Assembly: GCA_029948255.1 (NCBI GenBank)
Contig: JALIZF010001940.1
Span: forward strand, 2,575,501-2,639,500
Reading direction: 5' to 3'
Length of the DNA: 64,000 bases
Source: Telmatactis stephensoni
Lineage: Eukaryota; Cnidaria; Anthozoa; Actiniaria; Isophelliidae
Part shown: positions 1 through 15,300 of the stretch, one piece after another
How positions within the stretch are numbered: position 1 is the first letter of the stretch
Layout: each line of letters starts with the position of its first letter
Translations under genes and position numbers: made by a program
Notes under the pieces: generated by a model
The model's input: the letters and a program-made list of their open reading frames with translations, nothing else
Told to the model about the DNA's origin: nothing
The model's database searches: none

Positions 1-25
1 GAGCTTCAAATCACAAACCGTTAAG

Positions 26-348
26 ATGTTAGAGAACCACAGGACACCTTCTTATCAAATTCCGTCATGAAATCGCTACAGATTTGCTCGTAGATGATGT
101 CCTACTTTATCTAGAAAGCAAGCATATCGTCGACACAGACGACAAAGAAATTATTCGCGCGCAAGCCACTTCCAAAAGACGAGCTGAAAAACTCCTGGAT
201 ATTCTGCCAACGAAAGGATATGAAGCTTTTGGTGTGTTTTATAAGATACTTGGGGAGAAATATCCGCATTTAGCTAATATGTTGAAAACTGGTGTTGGGG
301 AGCAAGAATACGGAGAAGTCCTTGATTTTGTGGACTCGCCTTCTCAAC
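26..348 (+). CDS. APAF1: APAF1 exon 1: first CARD domain
   Basis: Encodes a six-helix death-fold CARD (VDDVLLYLESK, then RRAEKLLDILPTK, then KYPHLANML). It resembles exon 2 closely along its whole length. As written, the frame from the ATG at 26 hits a stop at 68-70, while the CARD frame is open only from about 33. Removing one C of the CC at 47-48 joins the two and gives a start that matches exon 2 residue for residue in spacing. Donor GTAAGT follows at 349; the exon ends in phase 1. The 25 bases before the ATG could be 5' UTR; the true transcription start may lie outside the window. Confidence 0.85.
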
Positions 349-3300
349 GTAAGTTTGGGACAGTGTGGTTGAAATTTTACAAAAATGATATATTTAGGAG
401 TTTTATTGTAATCTTTTCACTTAGACATCGAGGATTTTAAAATGGCTAGCTCGCATAGATGATTTTTAAAAATTTATGGGCTGTTTTTCTCATCAATTTA
501 CGCAATTTGAAAGCCACAACAGGATGAATACTGGAATGTAATATTTGTCTGATGTCATTGGTAGTATTACTTGTTGGTCTCATTTTTATTATTTAATGAA
601 ATGTTGTTATTTGTGACATGTTTATGCATGTCCCAAATGTAATTATGCATCCAGTATTTCACATAAGACTTAAATATTATTTATTTTGAAAATTCACTGC
701 AATACCCTGTATAAGATATATTGTGCATTTTATGTTGAGAATTTTGACTAGTTTCAAGAATAGAACTTGCAACTATTAGGCAGATTTAGCAAATGCACAT
801 AACTCAAGAACAGCACATGAGATATTGATTCATTGTGTGACTGCCATGACAATGTCGTGACACAATGTTCGGGATATACCATTTCACATCTTTAAGGTTG
901 TCTCATTAGACCCTTATCATGCTAGCGTGACATAAAATATCTTATTAATTTTATTGGAAAAACAAATCTAAATGTTTTAAATTTTTATCATATTTTGCAG
1001 TTGTCCCAATGTCTGACGCACATCAGGATCTCCTCATCTCCAACAGAGTTGAAATAGTGGAAGACTTACTTGTCAATGATGTTCTAAACTTCTTACAAAG
1101 TAAACTAGTCTTTGACTCAGAAGATGTTGAAATCATCAAAGCAGAAATCTCAACAAGACGTCAAGCTGAAAAGTTACTTGATATACTTCAAACTAAGAGT
1201 GATGCAGCATTTTATCACTTTAAAGAGTCTTTAGAGGATCCATATCCTCATTTAGCTAAGTTGTTAGAGGAGGACAATGTTGCCACAAGGAAGGAGTCCG
1301 TGCTCAGAGATTTACAGGAGCAAGGTTTGTATCTTTGCTTTTAACTCATTGACAATAGATTAGATTGGGATTGAGGCATGGAACAGCGATATTTACATGT
1401 TCCGTACCTTGCCAGTCCAGATCCCTGAAGGAGGTCACCATGGCAACCCTACCATATACATTTTTCACACAGTGCACACACACAATGGAAATGCCTTGGC
1501 TAGTTGCTGCACTAGCTCCCAAATAACGGCAAAACAGGGTGGGTCAACAGAGACTGATCAGCCTTGATCAGCAGTTTCACTAGTATGCAATACATCTAAT
1601 CAGGATAAAACAGCTTTGATAAGAGATGATAAGTGAAGATAAACTTGTCATGAATATATAAGCTCCTGGACAAACCTCCAGTTGCACTCCTAATTGATGG
1701 CAAAACTGGGTGGGGCAACAGAAACTGATCAGCCTTGATCAGCAGTTTCACTAGTATGCAATACATGCAATCAGGATAAAACAGCTTTGATAAGAGATGA
1801 TAAGTGAAGATAAACTTGTCATGAATATATAAGCCCCTAGACAAGCCTCCAGTTGCACTCCCAATTGATGGCAAAACTGATCGAGTGGAGCAACAGAAAT
1901 TGATCAGCCTTGATAAGCAGTTACACTAATATGCAGTATGCAATAAGAATAGAGCAGCTTGGCATATAGGAGTTGAACAGTGAAGATAAATTTGTCATGG
2001 CAGAGCATATTTAACCTCTGGACAAGCCTTCAGGAATGGCCAACTCTAAAATAACTTTAGGAGATACTGTTGGCTAGCTTTGATGGCTGCCTAAATGATA
2101 TTTTTCCCATTTAATAAGTTAGGGGAGGGAGAAAAGGAAAGGGACAGGGGGACAAAAGGGAGGGGGGAAAGGGAGACAATATTTTGAAATGATTTTATTA
2201 TTCTTTTCCTAGTTGAGAGAATACTTTTGGAAGGTGGTGTCCCACAAAGACCCGATGTCTTCACCAACAGAGCTCGTGATGTCCACAGAGTTCGCACAGC
2301 ATTACGTTCACTCAAAGACCATGATGGATGGGTGATACTCCATGGTATGGCTGGGTGTGGCAAGACTGTTCTTACTGCTGATGCCTTAAGGTGTTCTCAA
2401 ATCCTTGAAGAATGTTTTCCTGGGGGAGTCTTTTGGATACGAATTGGTCCCGTGGACCAACAGAAACTTCTGATGAAAATGCAGAACCTGTGCACACAAC
2501 TCGATTCAGACCATAGTCGTGTACCCCCCAGAAATCTAGAAGAAGCTAAAGATAGACTCAGGATAATTTTTGCCCACCAGCATCCGAGATCTCTGTTAAT
2601 TCTTGATGATTTATGGAATGCAAGTGATGTGAGGTATTTTGATATCCGTGTTCGCATAGTTGTGACCACTCGTGATGCAGCGATCACTAATGGAGTTAAT
2701 GGTAGTAAGAAGAAAGTTCACGTCAGCGAAGGTTTCACAAACCAAGAATCCCTACAAATATTATCTTTGTGGACACGCACACCAGTTAAAGATTTACCAA
2801 ATGAAGCAAAAACTATTGTAGAACTGACTAGAGGGTCGCCATTAGCAATTACCATGATTGGTGCTTTACTAAGAGAGCATCCAACAAGGTGGCAGTATTA
2901 CATGAATCAATTACAGAAGAGAAAAGTTAGTAAACTCAAGACAACTTTTGAGTACCAATATCCCACGCTTAGTGAAGCAATTTCTATGAGTATCAACAAT
3001 TTAAGTGATGAGTTACGAAAATTATACTTGGACTTTGCCATGTTTGAGGATGGTGTCAAGATACCCACTCAGGTGTTGTGTATTCTCTGGGATGAAGAGG
3101 TAAGAAAACCTAAAATTGATGAGTGACCCAAGATAATGACTCTGTCACTTTCTTGAGTCTTTTTGTGGCTACAGCCTCGTTTCGAGGCGAAGCCACTATG
3201 TCATCGGGTTTGTCAGTAAGTAACACCAAAGGAATCCCACAAAAGGCTAATTTCGGGACCTATTCGGAACACCGAAGAAAGCCTGCAAAAAGCGGAATTT

Positions 3301-6300
3301 TGGGACCAGATCAATGACAGTTGATCAGTTTATCAAGAATCATAGAGAAAGGAAAATATCTGGAATCAATCAGCTATAAAATTTCCAAAAAACGGTCAAG
3401 CTTAAGTCCGAAATACAAATGTCGGTATTACTTCGTGAAAACCGATGTTAAATGAATGATAACCGATTCCTGCCTCATGTAGTCAAGTCGATCGACGTTT
3501 AGGCAACGTTCAGGTCTTCAGGTGGACTGTGTCGCATGCAGAGTGTAACTGGTGTGGTAAGCGTGTTACTGTTTGTTTTATTTGCTATTTACTGGTACTG
3601 TTTATCACAGCTTTCATTTGCTCTTTTTAAACGGTTAAATGAAGAGTTATTGGCGCGTTATTGATCTACTAGGCCGATGCTTTCGCCGAAATTCTGAGCT
3701 AGAACACGAACTGACGAGACAGCGAAAACAAAGACACTCGCAAATTACAGCCGATAAGCTACGTTTCCTAATACAAAAGCCTGTAATTTGCTAAGCTGTA
3801 GCCACAAGCGCCTATAAGGCGCCTATTTTTTCAGTTGTCAGGACGTTTTTGTTAACTAAGCTACCTATGTTACAGATTACCAATCTACCCTTTATAACTG
3901 ATGTTTTTCCTCTTGAAGTCCTTTCTTCTTTCATTTATTCTTTTGTTCTTCCTTCCTTCCTTCCTTTCTATCTTTCTTATTTTCTATCTATCTTTCTTAT
4001 TTTCTATCTATCTTTCTTATTTTCTATCTATCTTTCTTATTTTCTATCTATCTTTCTTATTTTCTATCTATCTTTCTTATTTTCTATCTATCTTTCTTAT
4101 TTTCTATCTATCTTTCTTATTTTCTTTCTTGTCTGCTTACTTCCTTTCCTTTTTCACAGTTTGAAGAAGTTGAAGATAAAATGGATGAACTAGTTAACAA
4201 GTCACTGGCAAGAAAGTGTGATGGTGTCAGTGGTACTTTGTATAGTATACACAATCTACAACTAACGTATCTAAAAGATCAAGTACAGAAACTAATAGAG
4301 CAACACAGGAGATTAGTGGAACGATACAGAGAAGTTTATAATGGTAATGGGTTAATAACGTCATTGATACGTATATAAGTCCACCCCTGCCACTATTATT
4401 TACTTAATGTTATATTTTCCAGGCAAATTTGAAGAGATGAAAGATGATGGCTACATTCACTGGAACCTCATCCAGCACATGCAAAAAGCAGGCATGATTG
4501 ATGTTGATGCATATAATCTTCTGGTCAGTCTCTCATGGGTGGCAGCAAAGCTCAAGATCACAGGCCCTGCTGATCTTCTAAATGACTACATCAGTGTCAG
4601 AAAGTCCATCAAGAATGAGGTAAAGTGTCTTCTTATTTCATTTTCAATAAACTTGGTGCTTCAAAAAATGGAAGGTACTGCACCTAGCAGCAAAACTGGG
4701 CAATATACAGGGCTAGCAACTGGTAATTCCCCAGAAACACGTCTAGCAGTTGATGTATTAAAGAAATTCCAAATTAAATCATGCCTACATTGAATTCAGG
4801 CTGCTCACTTACATCCTGAAAGCTCTCAAAACTGTGACACCATTGTTGATATATTCACATACTTTTTGTCTTGCCATCCTCCAATTGAAGGGTTACCTGT
4901 GAAAATGACCTATTAAGTGACTTTTTGATGGATGTCCAGAGATTGATTTTTCAGCATAGGAAAGTTTATCCCATTTAAAAATATCATGCAAAAAGTCCAT
5001 TATACCATTTTCACATGGAACCCTTCAATTAGCACTTAAATCAGAGATATCACTATCCTCCTATTATAATTGGATGATTTTGTCAAAAGTATGTGAATGG
5101 ACTAAATCTGCAAACATGTTGCTATGTATGTTTCCACCCAATTCAAAACCTTTGGTTTGTTTCCACATCAAATTGAAATCAATAGACAAAAACCCTCTTA
5201 TTCCCAGAGGTTTTGAATCAGGTAGAAATGTACATAGCAACACATTCTAAAGACAGTTATTAGGTCTATGCATAGTTATAGCTGGTTATACTAATGCAAA
5301 ATCACCTAATAACAAACATGATTATTGAGAATTGCAATCTCACGACTGCAGCCTATGCACAGAAATTGAAGGGATAAGCAGAAGAACAGCATAAGTGATC
5401 TTCCTCTCTCTGTGAAAAGTCTATGTTTTATTCCATAATTATTAATTCCAAAGGAGAATAAGAGAATAATATAGGATTTACGACTGTATTTGATCAATCA
5501 ATTGTAACATTCACAGGACAGTCTAGTAACACTTGATGGCTTTCACCATTTTGTCAGTACCAATGCACACTTATTTGTGGAGAAAACAATGCCAGATATC
5601 ATACAATTGGCTCTACAAGAACTACCATCATCTCCTGTTTATACTCAAGCAAAATCACAGGCGACTGACCTAGCAGGAAAGGGGAAGCTTTACTTAGATT
5701 GGAGGTAATGATGACATGAAACATGTTATGTTAGACAGACAGACAGACTGGTGGCCAGATAGACAAGCAAACAAGACAGATGGACAGACATTGTTTAGTT
5801 AGGGTAAAAGATTGATAATAATTTATTGGACTTACAAATTTGTGTCCATTAAGCGCGCTGCACACATTGAGAAACTGTGTAAGGAAACTGCCATGCAAGG
5901 CACTTTTCTCGCCATGTGCTCTTTTACATGTACCTGCTCTATTTTTGGCCTTGCATAGCCAAAGATGCAAAGTCTGCTGGCAAAAATTGTCTGAGCTAAG
6001 TGCCTTGAGTGGTAGTTTCCCTATACACAATTTCTTAACGTATGATGTGAACTTTAAGTATATTCTGCCTTATACATGTCAACATAAGCACAAGCAACAT
6101 GTACAAACTTACTGTGGTATTTATCTCATAGGTGTGAGAAAGACAAGCAATGCTAATGAGCAGTACATTACTGAGTCTGTATATGTTGCTTGTACTAAGA
6201 CTCAGTGCTGCATTTATCTCATAAGTGTGAGAAAAGACAAGCAATGCTAATGAGCAGTATATTAACGAGTCTGTGTGTTTTTGTGCTTATGTTTACATAA

Positions 6301-9300
6301 AATGGGATTCATGATAACGTAGTACTAACCTTGTTTTTATTTACTCTGTTGCCATAGCAACCACGACAAGAATTCTTTGGACTCAGGTCTACAGATCACT
6401 GCTAAAGTCCACAATGGTGCTGTCTATAAATGTCAGTTTTCAGAAGATGCACAAAGAGTAGTTTCTTGTGGAACAGACAATAAAGTTAAGGTATTTACTA
6501 TATTCTTGTTGCTACTGGCAACCAAGCATTGCTTGAAAACCATATTAGTAGTTGACGACCAATTCAATTCAGCTTGGCTACTTTCCATGTACTGCCAGTA
6601 AGGGTAGGGTACGTCTGCATCTAGTATTCCAAAGTATTGTATTACTAGATATATTTTCAATAAAGTTTTTTTATCGACATCATTTCTCAGGTTTGGGAGA
6701 GTCAGTCTGGCAAGGAGATTCTGATAATGGACAAGCACCGTGATGTTGTCAACTGTTGTAGTTTCTCACATGACTATAGTCACATAGTTTCTTGTTCAGC
6801 CGACCAAACTGTTAGGGTAAGAACATTTATGGTTTTCATTATGACCCCAAAGGACTTGTTTTCCATTGCATTCATGATACTTGAAAAGTTCCCTGCAAAA
6901 ACAAGGTAATTGATCTCTGATTAAATACTAAATGCTCCATTGAAAATAAAAGACTTTTGAGGAGAATTCATACTTTGATCAAAAAACAAATATATGCTGT
7001 TTTTGTATTGACCATTTCCACTGAATGAATGTAACACAGAAATACATCATTACTAGCAACATAATCACATAACATCAAGGTCATGCAAATGCAAAACATA
7101 TTATTTTTTTGAGTCCTTTATATAATTTATAATGAATTTTATTGCCCAATCATGGAAAATTGTGGAATAGTGTTTACTTATTAGTATATATTGCATTGTA
7201 AATGCTAAAGTATGCTTGTATGTCCATCTGTTCATCTGCTTGTATGTCCATCCAGCAGGAATTTTGCTGAATGAGAATGTGTTTTCAGCAGCTGTCATGC
7301 AATATTCTAAAAAATCCTCTTGCTTGTACCATTATAGCTTTTAATCAAAACTGTTACTGATTGTGCTCTATCAACAATCTGTTAAGAAAAACTAAATATA
7401 TGTTTTTTAATCTTTGCCTATTTTTTATGGTCATTCTAGATTTGGGACAGTAAGAATGGTGATGAGGTGTTGTGCTTTCCATGGACACAAGCAAGATGTA
7501 TTTTGCTGTGCTTTCTCTCCTGATGACTCCACCATTGTGTCTTGCTCTGCAGACAAAACTGTCAAGGTGGGGTAGATGTAGAATTTTCTTTCTTATTCAG
7601 ATTTTTATTCCCTTTTGAGAATAGTCGAACAATTGGCACTAATTACTTCACAAAAGAAAGTGGGCGAAGCATTCTGGTAGTTGTAGTAAATGACGCTATC
7701 ATGCAAATGGCTTATTGGTCAACAGCCATGTGTGTTTGCAGAATACATGCACAAAGGACACCACAGAATCTACTTAGAGATGCATATAGAGGATGTCAGA
7801 ATGTAGTGAGATGCCACAAGATAAAGTCCTTAGTTTATTTTGTGTGAAAAATGTATGGATTTGAAAACCACTATCATTGGACTTGAATCTACTGCTAGTA
7901 TATGATCAGTCATGAATGCAAATTCTGAAAATATTACATTATTATCAATATTACATTATTATGGTCTATTCTTTATTGTTTTAACAGCTCTGGGACAGTA
8001 AAACAGGGGTAGAAAAACTCACCTTCCATGGACACACGGACATTGTTAGATGGTGTTCTTACTCTCCCGATGGAACTAAAGTTGCTTCAAGTTCAGATGA
8101 CACCACTGTCAAGGTTTGCTTATTGACATGAATGCTCTTTTATTCTGACTTTTGCCCTTGTATCTTATTTTCATCTCTATAGGCTCAACTTCCTTTTTTC
8201 CTGTCTCCTCTTACCTTGTCTCTTTTCTTTGTCCTGTTAAAGGCAGTCACCTACCTAGCCTCCTGTGCAGCTGCTCCTTTGTGTCACGTGACGCGTATCC
8301 CCACGCTACACTATTTTTATTTTCATCAGTTATATCCTTGAGTACTTCTGTTTCAGGTCTTTAAAGCAAACACTGGAATCCTCCTTAGTTCACTTCAAGT
8401 CCACACAAATTCTGTTTCATTTTGTTGTTTCATGAATGGAGGAAAAAGTGTAGTAGCTGTGTCAAATAACTGTATCAAGGTACTTTCAAATAATGCACTT
8501 CCAAAAATGCACTTCCAACACAGATAAACGAGGGTAGTCTTTATAGTTAATATTGGGAGAGGGAGCTAATAAATAAATTCTCATTTGCAAGCTTTTAAAT
8601 ATTTTCCTGGAATAAAAAAAATTGCTCAAGAAATATGTGCTGCAAAAACCCCACCCTCTCCCCAGTTCCTGTCAGTCACACTTTATGGCTTTCTTTATAG
8701 GTTCTTGATTGTAATACTGGAAGTGAAATCAAAAACTTTATTGCATCTTCAAACTGTTTGTGCTTAGCATTTTCACCAGATGAAAGTATTGTTGTGATGG
8801 GATTCTCTGATACAACAGTGCAGGTAAAGACTGAAGAACTCTAGAGAAAACAACTTAGCTACATAAATTATTGACCGATTGTCCCCTAGCCGTCACATGG
8901 AGTACTTCATGTTACAGTCACAAAATTGTTCGAACATTGTCACGGAATTGTTGTATAAAATAATGTACAAACTTTTCCATAATATTTTAAAATGTATAAT
9001 TATATTAAATATCTATTTTAAAATGTTGTGCTAGCGTGGTAAGGGTCTATCACTCTTTACTCACTACCTGACAGCATTCAATATTCTATACATATAAGTT
9101 TTGCTATGGGAGGAAACAACATCTGCTGAAAAGATATTTTACATTTTATTGTTTATTTCATCACTTCTTTTGTTTGTCCAGTAGTTCTGGAATGCAAGCA
9201 CTTATAGTAGTCTTGGAGTATTTAGAGGGCATACTGGATGGGTTCACTCTGTTTGTTTTTCTAATGATGCCTGCAAACTTGTAACAGGATCTGATGATGA

Positions 9301-12300
9301 AACTATCAAGGTATGCAGACTGTTGATTGCATTTTTACACTTTTGTAAAAAATTTACCTACTAGTAGATTTTTAGGATTTATAGTAATGAGGTAGGTTAC
9401 ATTCATAAGCATTGAGCAATTTTAAGTTTGCCTTCTGACAAGTTTTACATGATGGCCAGGTGTCATGTTTACTTGGAGACAGCCATGCCATGTTATATAC
9501 CACACCACACCCTGCCACACCATACCAATACCATGTCATGCCATACCACATTACACCACACCACACCATACTATTACCATGCCATACCACACCATACACC
9601 ACACCACGCCACGTGCACCACACCACACCATACACCACATCACACCACACCATACCACACTACACCACACCATGTTATACACCACACCACACCATACTAT
9701 ACACCATACCATACCTCACCATACACCACATCACACCACACCACACTACACCACACCATGCTATACAGCACACCACACCATACTATACACCATACCATAC
9801 CATACCACACCATATTCCACACCATGCTACACCACACCACACACCATACACCACACCATACCAAACCACACCATATACCACATCACAATGTATCACACCA
9901 CACCATACCAAACCATAAACCACTCCACACCACACCAAACAACATCATACACCACACCAAACCACACAACGCCACACCATGTCACACCATACTATACATC
10001 ACATCATACCATACCATACCATACACCACACCACACCATACCACACCCAACAACACCATATTCCACACCAAACCACACAGCACCACACCAAGCCACACCG
10101 TACCATACACCACACCACACCATACCATACACCACACAACATCACGCTACACCACATCATACCATACCATACCATACCATTAACATACAAATGATTACCA
10201 TACCAAACCATACCCTACCATTACCATATCATGTTTACCATATATATATATATACCACACCATGCCATACCATACCAAGCTATACCTTGTCATGCAATAT
10301 ACAGTATACAATATTTCCACCAATTTTAAGAAGAAATTCTAAATTTTTTGCAAACTGAATTGTTCCATTGTAGATCTGGTCAATGGATTCCAATGCTGTC
10401 AATGATGTGACTTCACTAAGAAGGATATTTGATGCATATTTTGGTGAAGACAGTGTTGTTGTTGTTGCTGTCACTGACACCTTGAATAAACTACTGGTAG
10501 GTTAATCTTTGGTCAATAATTTATTAATGTAGGCAATCAGTGGGTGGATTGATGGATGACTAAATTAATGGATAGATGGGACATTAGAGTATTGGACACC
10601 ACAAAAATTAATGAATAGATGGGGATTGGATAGTTGGGAGTGAATTTATTTAATAGATAGAATGAGAAATGAATGAGTGGATGGATGGATGACTAAATGA
10701 ATGGATAGATGGGTGGGACAGTAGAATATTGGACACCACAAAAATTAATGAATAGATGGATAGTTGGGAGTGAATTTATTTAATAGATAGAATGAGAAAT
10801 GAATGAGTGGATAGGATGGATGACTAAATGAATGGATAGATGGGTGGGACAGTAGAGTATTGGACACCACAAAAATTAATGAATAGGTGGATAGTTGGGA
10901 GTAATTTTATTTAATAGACAGAATAAGAAATGAATGAGTGGGTGGATGGATAGATATGAATGACAGAATGGGTGGATAGATAGATTAAATGAATTGGTAT
11001 TGGATGGATGAGTTAATTGATGGATGGTTGAATAAATGAATGAACGAATGAATGGGTTGATGGACAGATAGATGTATTTTGAAATGAATGAGTAGTTTAC
11101 GCATTAGATATATATTGCATGTAAGATAAAAATATTTGATTTTAATGCATATAAACTATTAGTAAGAGTGCATGCCATATATCCATGAAATAAAACTTAA
11201 TATGTGTTGTCTTTAATTTGTACTGAACATTATGTACAAACTAGTTGATATCACTGAAGCAGAACAGTGCAAATACCAATAGCAAGGTATCTAGTGGTCT
11301 TTGTGTCTTTCTTTGTGTAGTTTATGCCTGAGTAAACTAGTTGATAACTAAATACTAATTATGCACTAAATAGTTAGTAGCTTTTCCACGGATATATGGC
11401 AAGCACTCTGATATTTGGTAAAAAGAAATGTATTGGATAATAAATTAAAACAAGATATATTTTCTAACTGTATCCAGCTTTATGAAGGGGACAATGGCCT
11501 TCTAACCAATGAAAGTGAACCAATGAATTGTAAAATCACTAGCATTTCATTTTCACCTGATGGAAAGACGATAGCTGTAGGCTGTGAAGATGGTACTGTT
11601 AAGGTAGGAATATTTATAGTATTAAAAAAAAAACTGTCTAAAAAAATGGTTTTCATTTCTGCAAAAACGTTTGTATTCAGACCGACAATGAATTCAAACT
11701 TTCAGGAGCAAGGAGCAAACCTGTGTAGCTCGGTTAGTTCGAAGCTTTCTGAAGTGAGAGGACCAAGTTTGATTCCCAGTCATCTCACACTTGTTTCAAC
11801 TTTTTGCCATTCCATATAGCTTTAAGTAACTTTGAATACCCTTAAAAAACTCATTAATAATTCATAAGACAAACACAATGAAAATCGCCACCGTGACGAG
11901 TGTCTTTATATCTGATAAAGATTCGGCCTAATTTACATCAACTTTAACCTCGATTTTCTCCAAGATAAATGAAGATATTGAATTTCTTTTAGAGAACAAC
12001 TCTAATATGTGTTGGAGTTTTTTAAGCTGTATAAAGAATCGCCTACGGCTCGGATCTTTATATCCGATAAAACACTCTCTCTCGTTCTTTATACTATACT
12101 TAAAATGGAGCACTGATGGATCGGAGAAAGGAGTAATGAGTGCACAGTCAGCTTCCTGGGGGATCATTGTTCAGCTGAAGCAACATGCTGATGCTAAATA
12201 TAGTGCTTTACCTTAACCTTGGATTTTGGGTTTTTCTGATCCGCCAATCATGTGAAGTGGGAAGAACTTAAATGCAAATACCCTCAGCGATCAAGAGAAC

Positions 12301-15300
12301 TCAAGGCCAATGGCAAACATAAATCATGGTTGGATCGAGTGAATAATTTGCATAAGCTCCACCCCCTTCACATAATAAGGCAGATCAGAAAAACCCAAAA
12401 TCCAACTGAAAGTTTGAAGTTGTTGGTTGTGATACAACCATTTTTGCAGTAAATGTGACTTATGATTTTGGGGGATTTTTGTGGAACAACTTACACTATT
12501 CTCACTGTATTTGGACTCATTCACTCTCTCACACTCACTATCCAGTTTTACGTCGTTTTTCCACTGCTGTGGGTGTGACAAGCAATTAATTGTCATGAGC
12601 TTGGCGAATTGGGCACTGCCAACTTTAGGATTTCTAGAGGACATGGATCTATTAATTACTCTCTCAAAGTAAATCACTTTGGTCAAGAATGTTAGAATCT
12701 TTTTTGTTTTTCCTCAGATTTTTGACAGGTCATGTAAACTTCTTCATGCATTCAGCCAAGACAAGAACCAAGTCAGATGGTGTGCATTTAGTAGTGACGG
12801 CAAGGAGGTGGTTACAGCAGCTGATGATTTCACTGCCAAAGTAGGTTCTGTAGGGGTACTCAACCACATTTTGCATGGGTGGGGGGGGAGGTTCTTCCCA
12901 GAGGTTGGAATCCTTTACCCTATAATTAAAATTACTGAGAGAAAAGGTGCCCTTTCATATACCTTTCAAAGAAAATAATACCTAATGACATCTCTTTTGT
13001 AGCTCAAAGATATTTTTCTCTTGAACACTTGCTTACTTAGATAACTGGCAAAGCTCAATAAAGGAGATGATATTATGACACTTGCTGTCAGAACTCTACC
13101 AATACAGTACATCTCAGTTTCTACATCTCTAACTTTATTATTTACAAAGGTTTCCAATAAACTTGAAGTTCCCTACATATACTGTCTGCTCCTACTTGAA
13201 ATTTAGTCTGTAAAACTATATAATTTATTATATTTTTTAGGTGTACACCCTTAAGCCATATGCATTTATCTTCTCACTGGATGGCCACAGAGACAAAATC
13301 AAACGATGTCAATTCTTTGATAAAGATCAAAAGATTGTAACAGCTTCTTTGGATGGAACACTAAAAGTCTGGGAAGCACAGACTGGGACTCTTGACTTTA
13401 CATGTTGTCATAGTAACAAGGACTACTTGCTGACCTGCGCTGTGTCATGTGACTGTCAAACTTTGGTTTCAGCATCTGTAGACTGCTATGCAAAGGTTAG
13501 TACAGTAGAACCTGCTTACTACAGACATTAAAGGGACATGGAAAAAGTGTCATATTTGAATGGATTTGTATTAAGCAGGCACCCTCAGAATATACCTCAA
13601 TACCACATCTCATTGATACCATGAATAAAGCATGCACTTTACATGTTGGGCACAAAGGACCCCAAAAATGGCAAGGTTAAACGGGACATTTTAGATCTGA
13701 CTTACGCGTTTTCAACAATCTATAATCAATTTGGACAAAATTTTCAAAGGTGCCTTACTATGAGAAGCGTTACATTTTGGTATGCCAAAAGCTACCATTG
13801 ATGTCATTTTGACGTCATAGCGAAAATGTTATATTTTACGGCAAGAACCATAACACTTCAAGAGGTTCTCTAGAGTACATAATTTGGAAGAAAATATCAT
13901 TCTCTAAAATTTGGCACATTTTTTATCTCAATGACTTTCCATTGTCGAGTTATAAGGCATTTATATTTCACAATGATGTCATAAAAGTGAGGTCACTAAC
14001 TATCATTAAGAGCTATTAGAAGCGATTGGAAACAGCACGTGATGTTCCCATGATCATGCATGATTATCATTACATGTTTATTTTCTGCATGACTAAGTTA
14101 GAACTTTTGGTCTCGGAGCTTTATTAGAGATATTTTAAGTTATTGGTGACCTCATTATGACGTTAAAGAATCTTGCTATATATATATATTCCTATTCATA
14201 TTTCTAATACTTATCCGCAAAAAATCTAAAATGATACGATTTTAGGGACTTCGAAGTTCTTTAACTGTGCAAAGTATGAGGGCAGATGGACTTCAAACAA
14301 AAAAGTTTAATGATTGAAGTCTATTTATGAATAGCTACATATAATCTATAGTTATAATATTATTATAGGGAATTGTGAATGGTATTTATCAATAATTTTT
14401 AGGGTGCTGTATCATAAAATGGTTGTTATATATAATAATTAGGATTCTCTTTTGAATCTTTAGGTGTGGAATGCATCAAATGGTTCCTTGATTCATTCTC
14501 TTGGCCCACATGATGACGTAGTTAGATCTGTTTCAATTTCCAAAGATGGTAATTACCTTTGTACAGGATGTGATGATGGCAGTGTTAAGGTGAGTACGAG
14601 GCTATAGTAGAGTGGAAAATTTACAAATTGAAGATGGTTTTGAGTTGTGTTTACTCTTATTGACACACTCTTGATGTCATAAAATGTTCAAAATTAAAGT
14701 GGGATCATGAGCGCATTGAGTGATTGTGCATTGCTGTACCAGAAATCAAAAGAATGATTCCTGCCAAAAATGTAAGCATGTGGAGCTGTCGCCAAAGCAA
14801 GACCCTATTTTGCATAGCGACCATTGCACAGCAACATTATAATGTCAATACGCTCTTAATATTATAATAGGCTGCATATTAATACCTGACTGCCAGGTGA
14901 AAAAATAGGGGAACACTCCCTTCCCCCTCCCCTTTTAATAGGGCCACTAGGTAGGCTATTATTTTAATGAAAAAACGATGGCCTTTATTTTTCTGATGTT
15001 ATGTATTCTATTGTACCTATTAGGTGTGGGACTTGAGAAGTGGGATTGCACTGTCTAAAACACCCAAGCAAAATGGATGGATTACTGATTGTCAGTTTTC
15101 ACCTGATGGGAAAATGATTGTTTCTGTCTGTGATCATGATAACATTAATGTGAGTAGAGAATGGAAAAGAATTTCTCATTTTGGTGATAAAATCCTGTTT
15201 ATTTAAGTAAAGTAATTAGTGCCGATTGTTCTCTCTTTTCATTAGAGACTATAAAAAAATCATATAAAAAGATGCCATCATGCATGTCATAGACCCTTTG

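Noticed and set aside
9428..10358. Long His/Thr/Pro open frames on both strands
   Set aside because: They run through the CCATA/CCACA array inside an APAF1 intron. Every register is open because the unit lacks stops, and there is no domain or splice logic.
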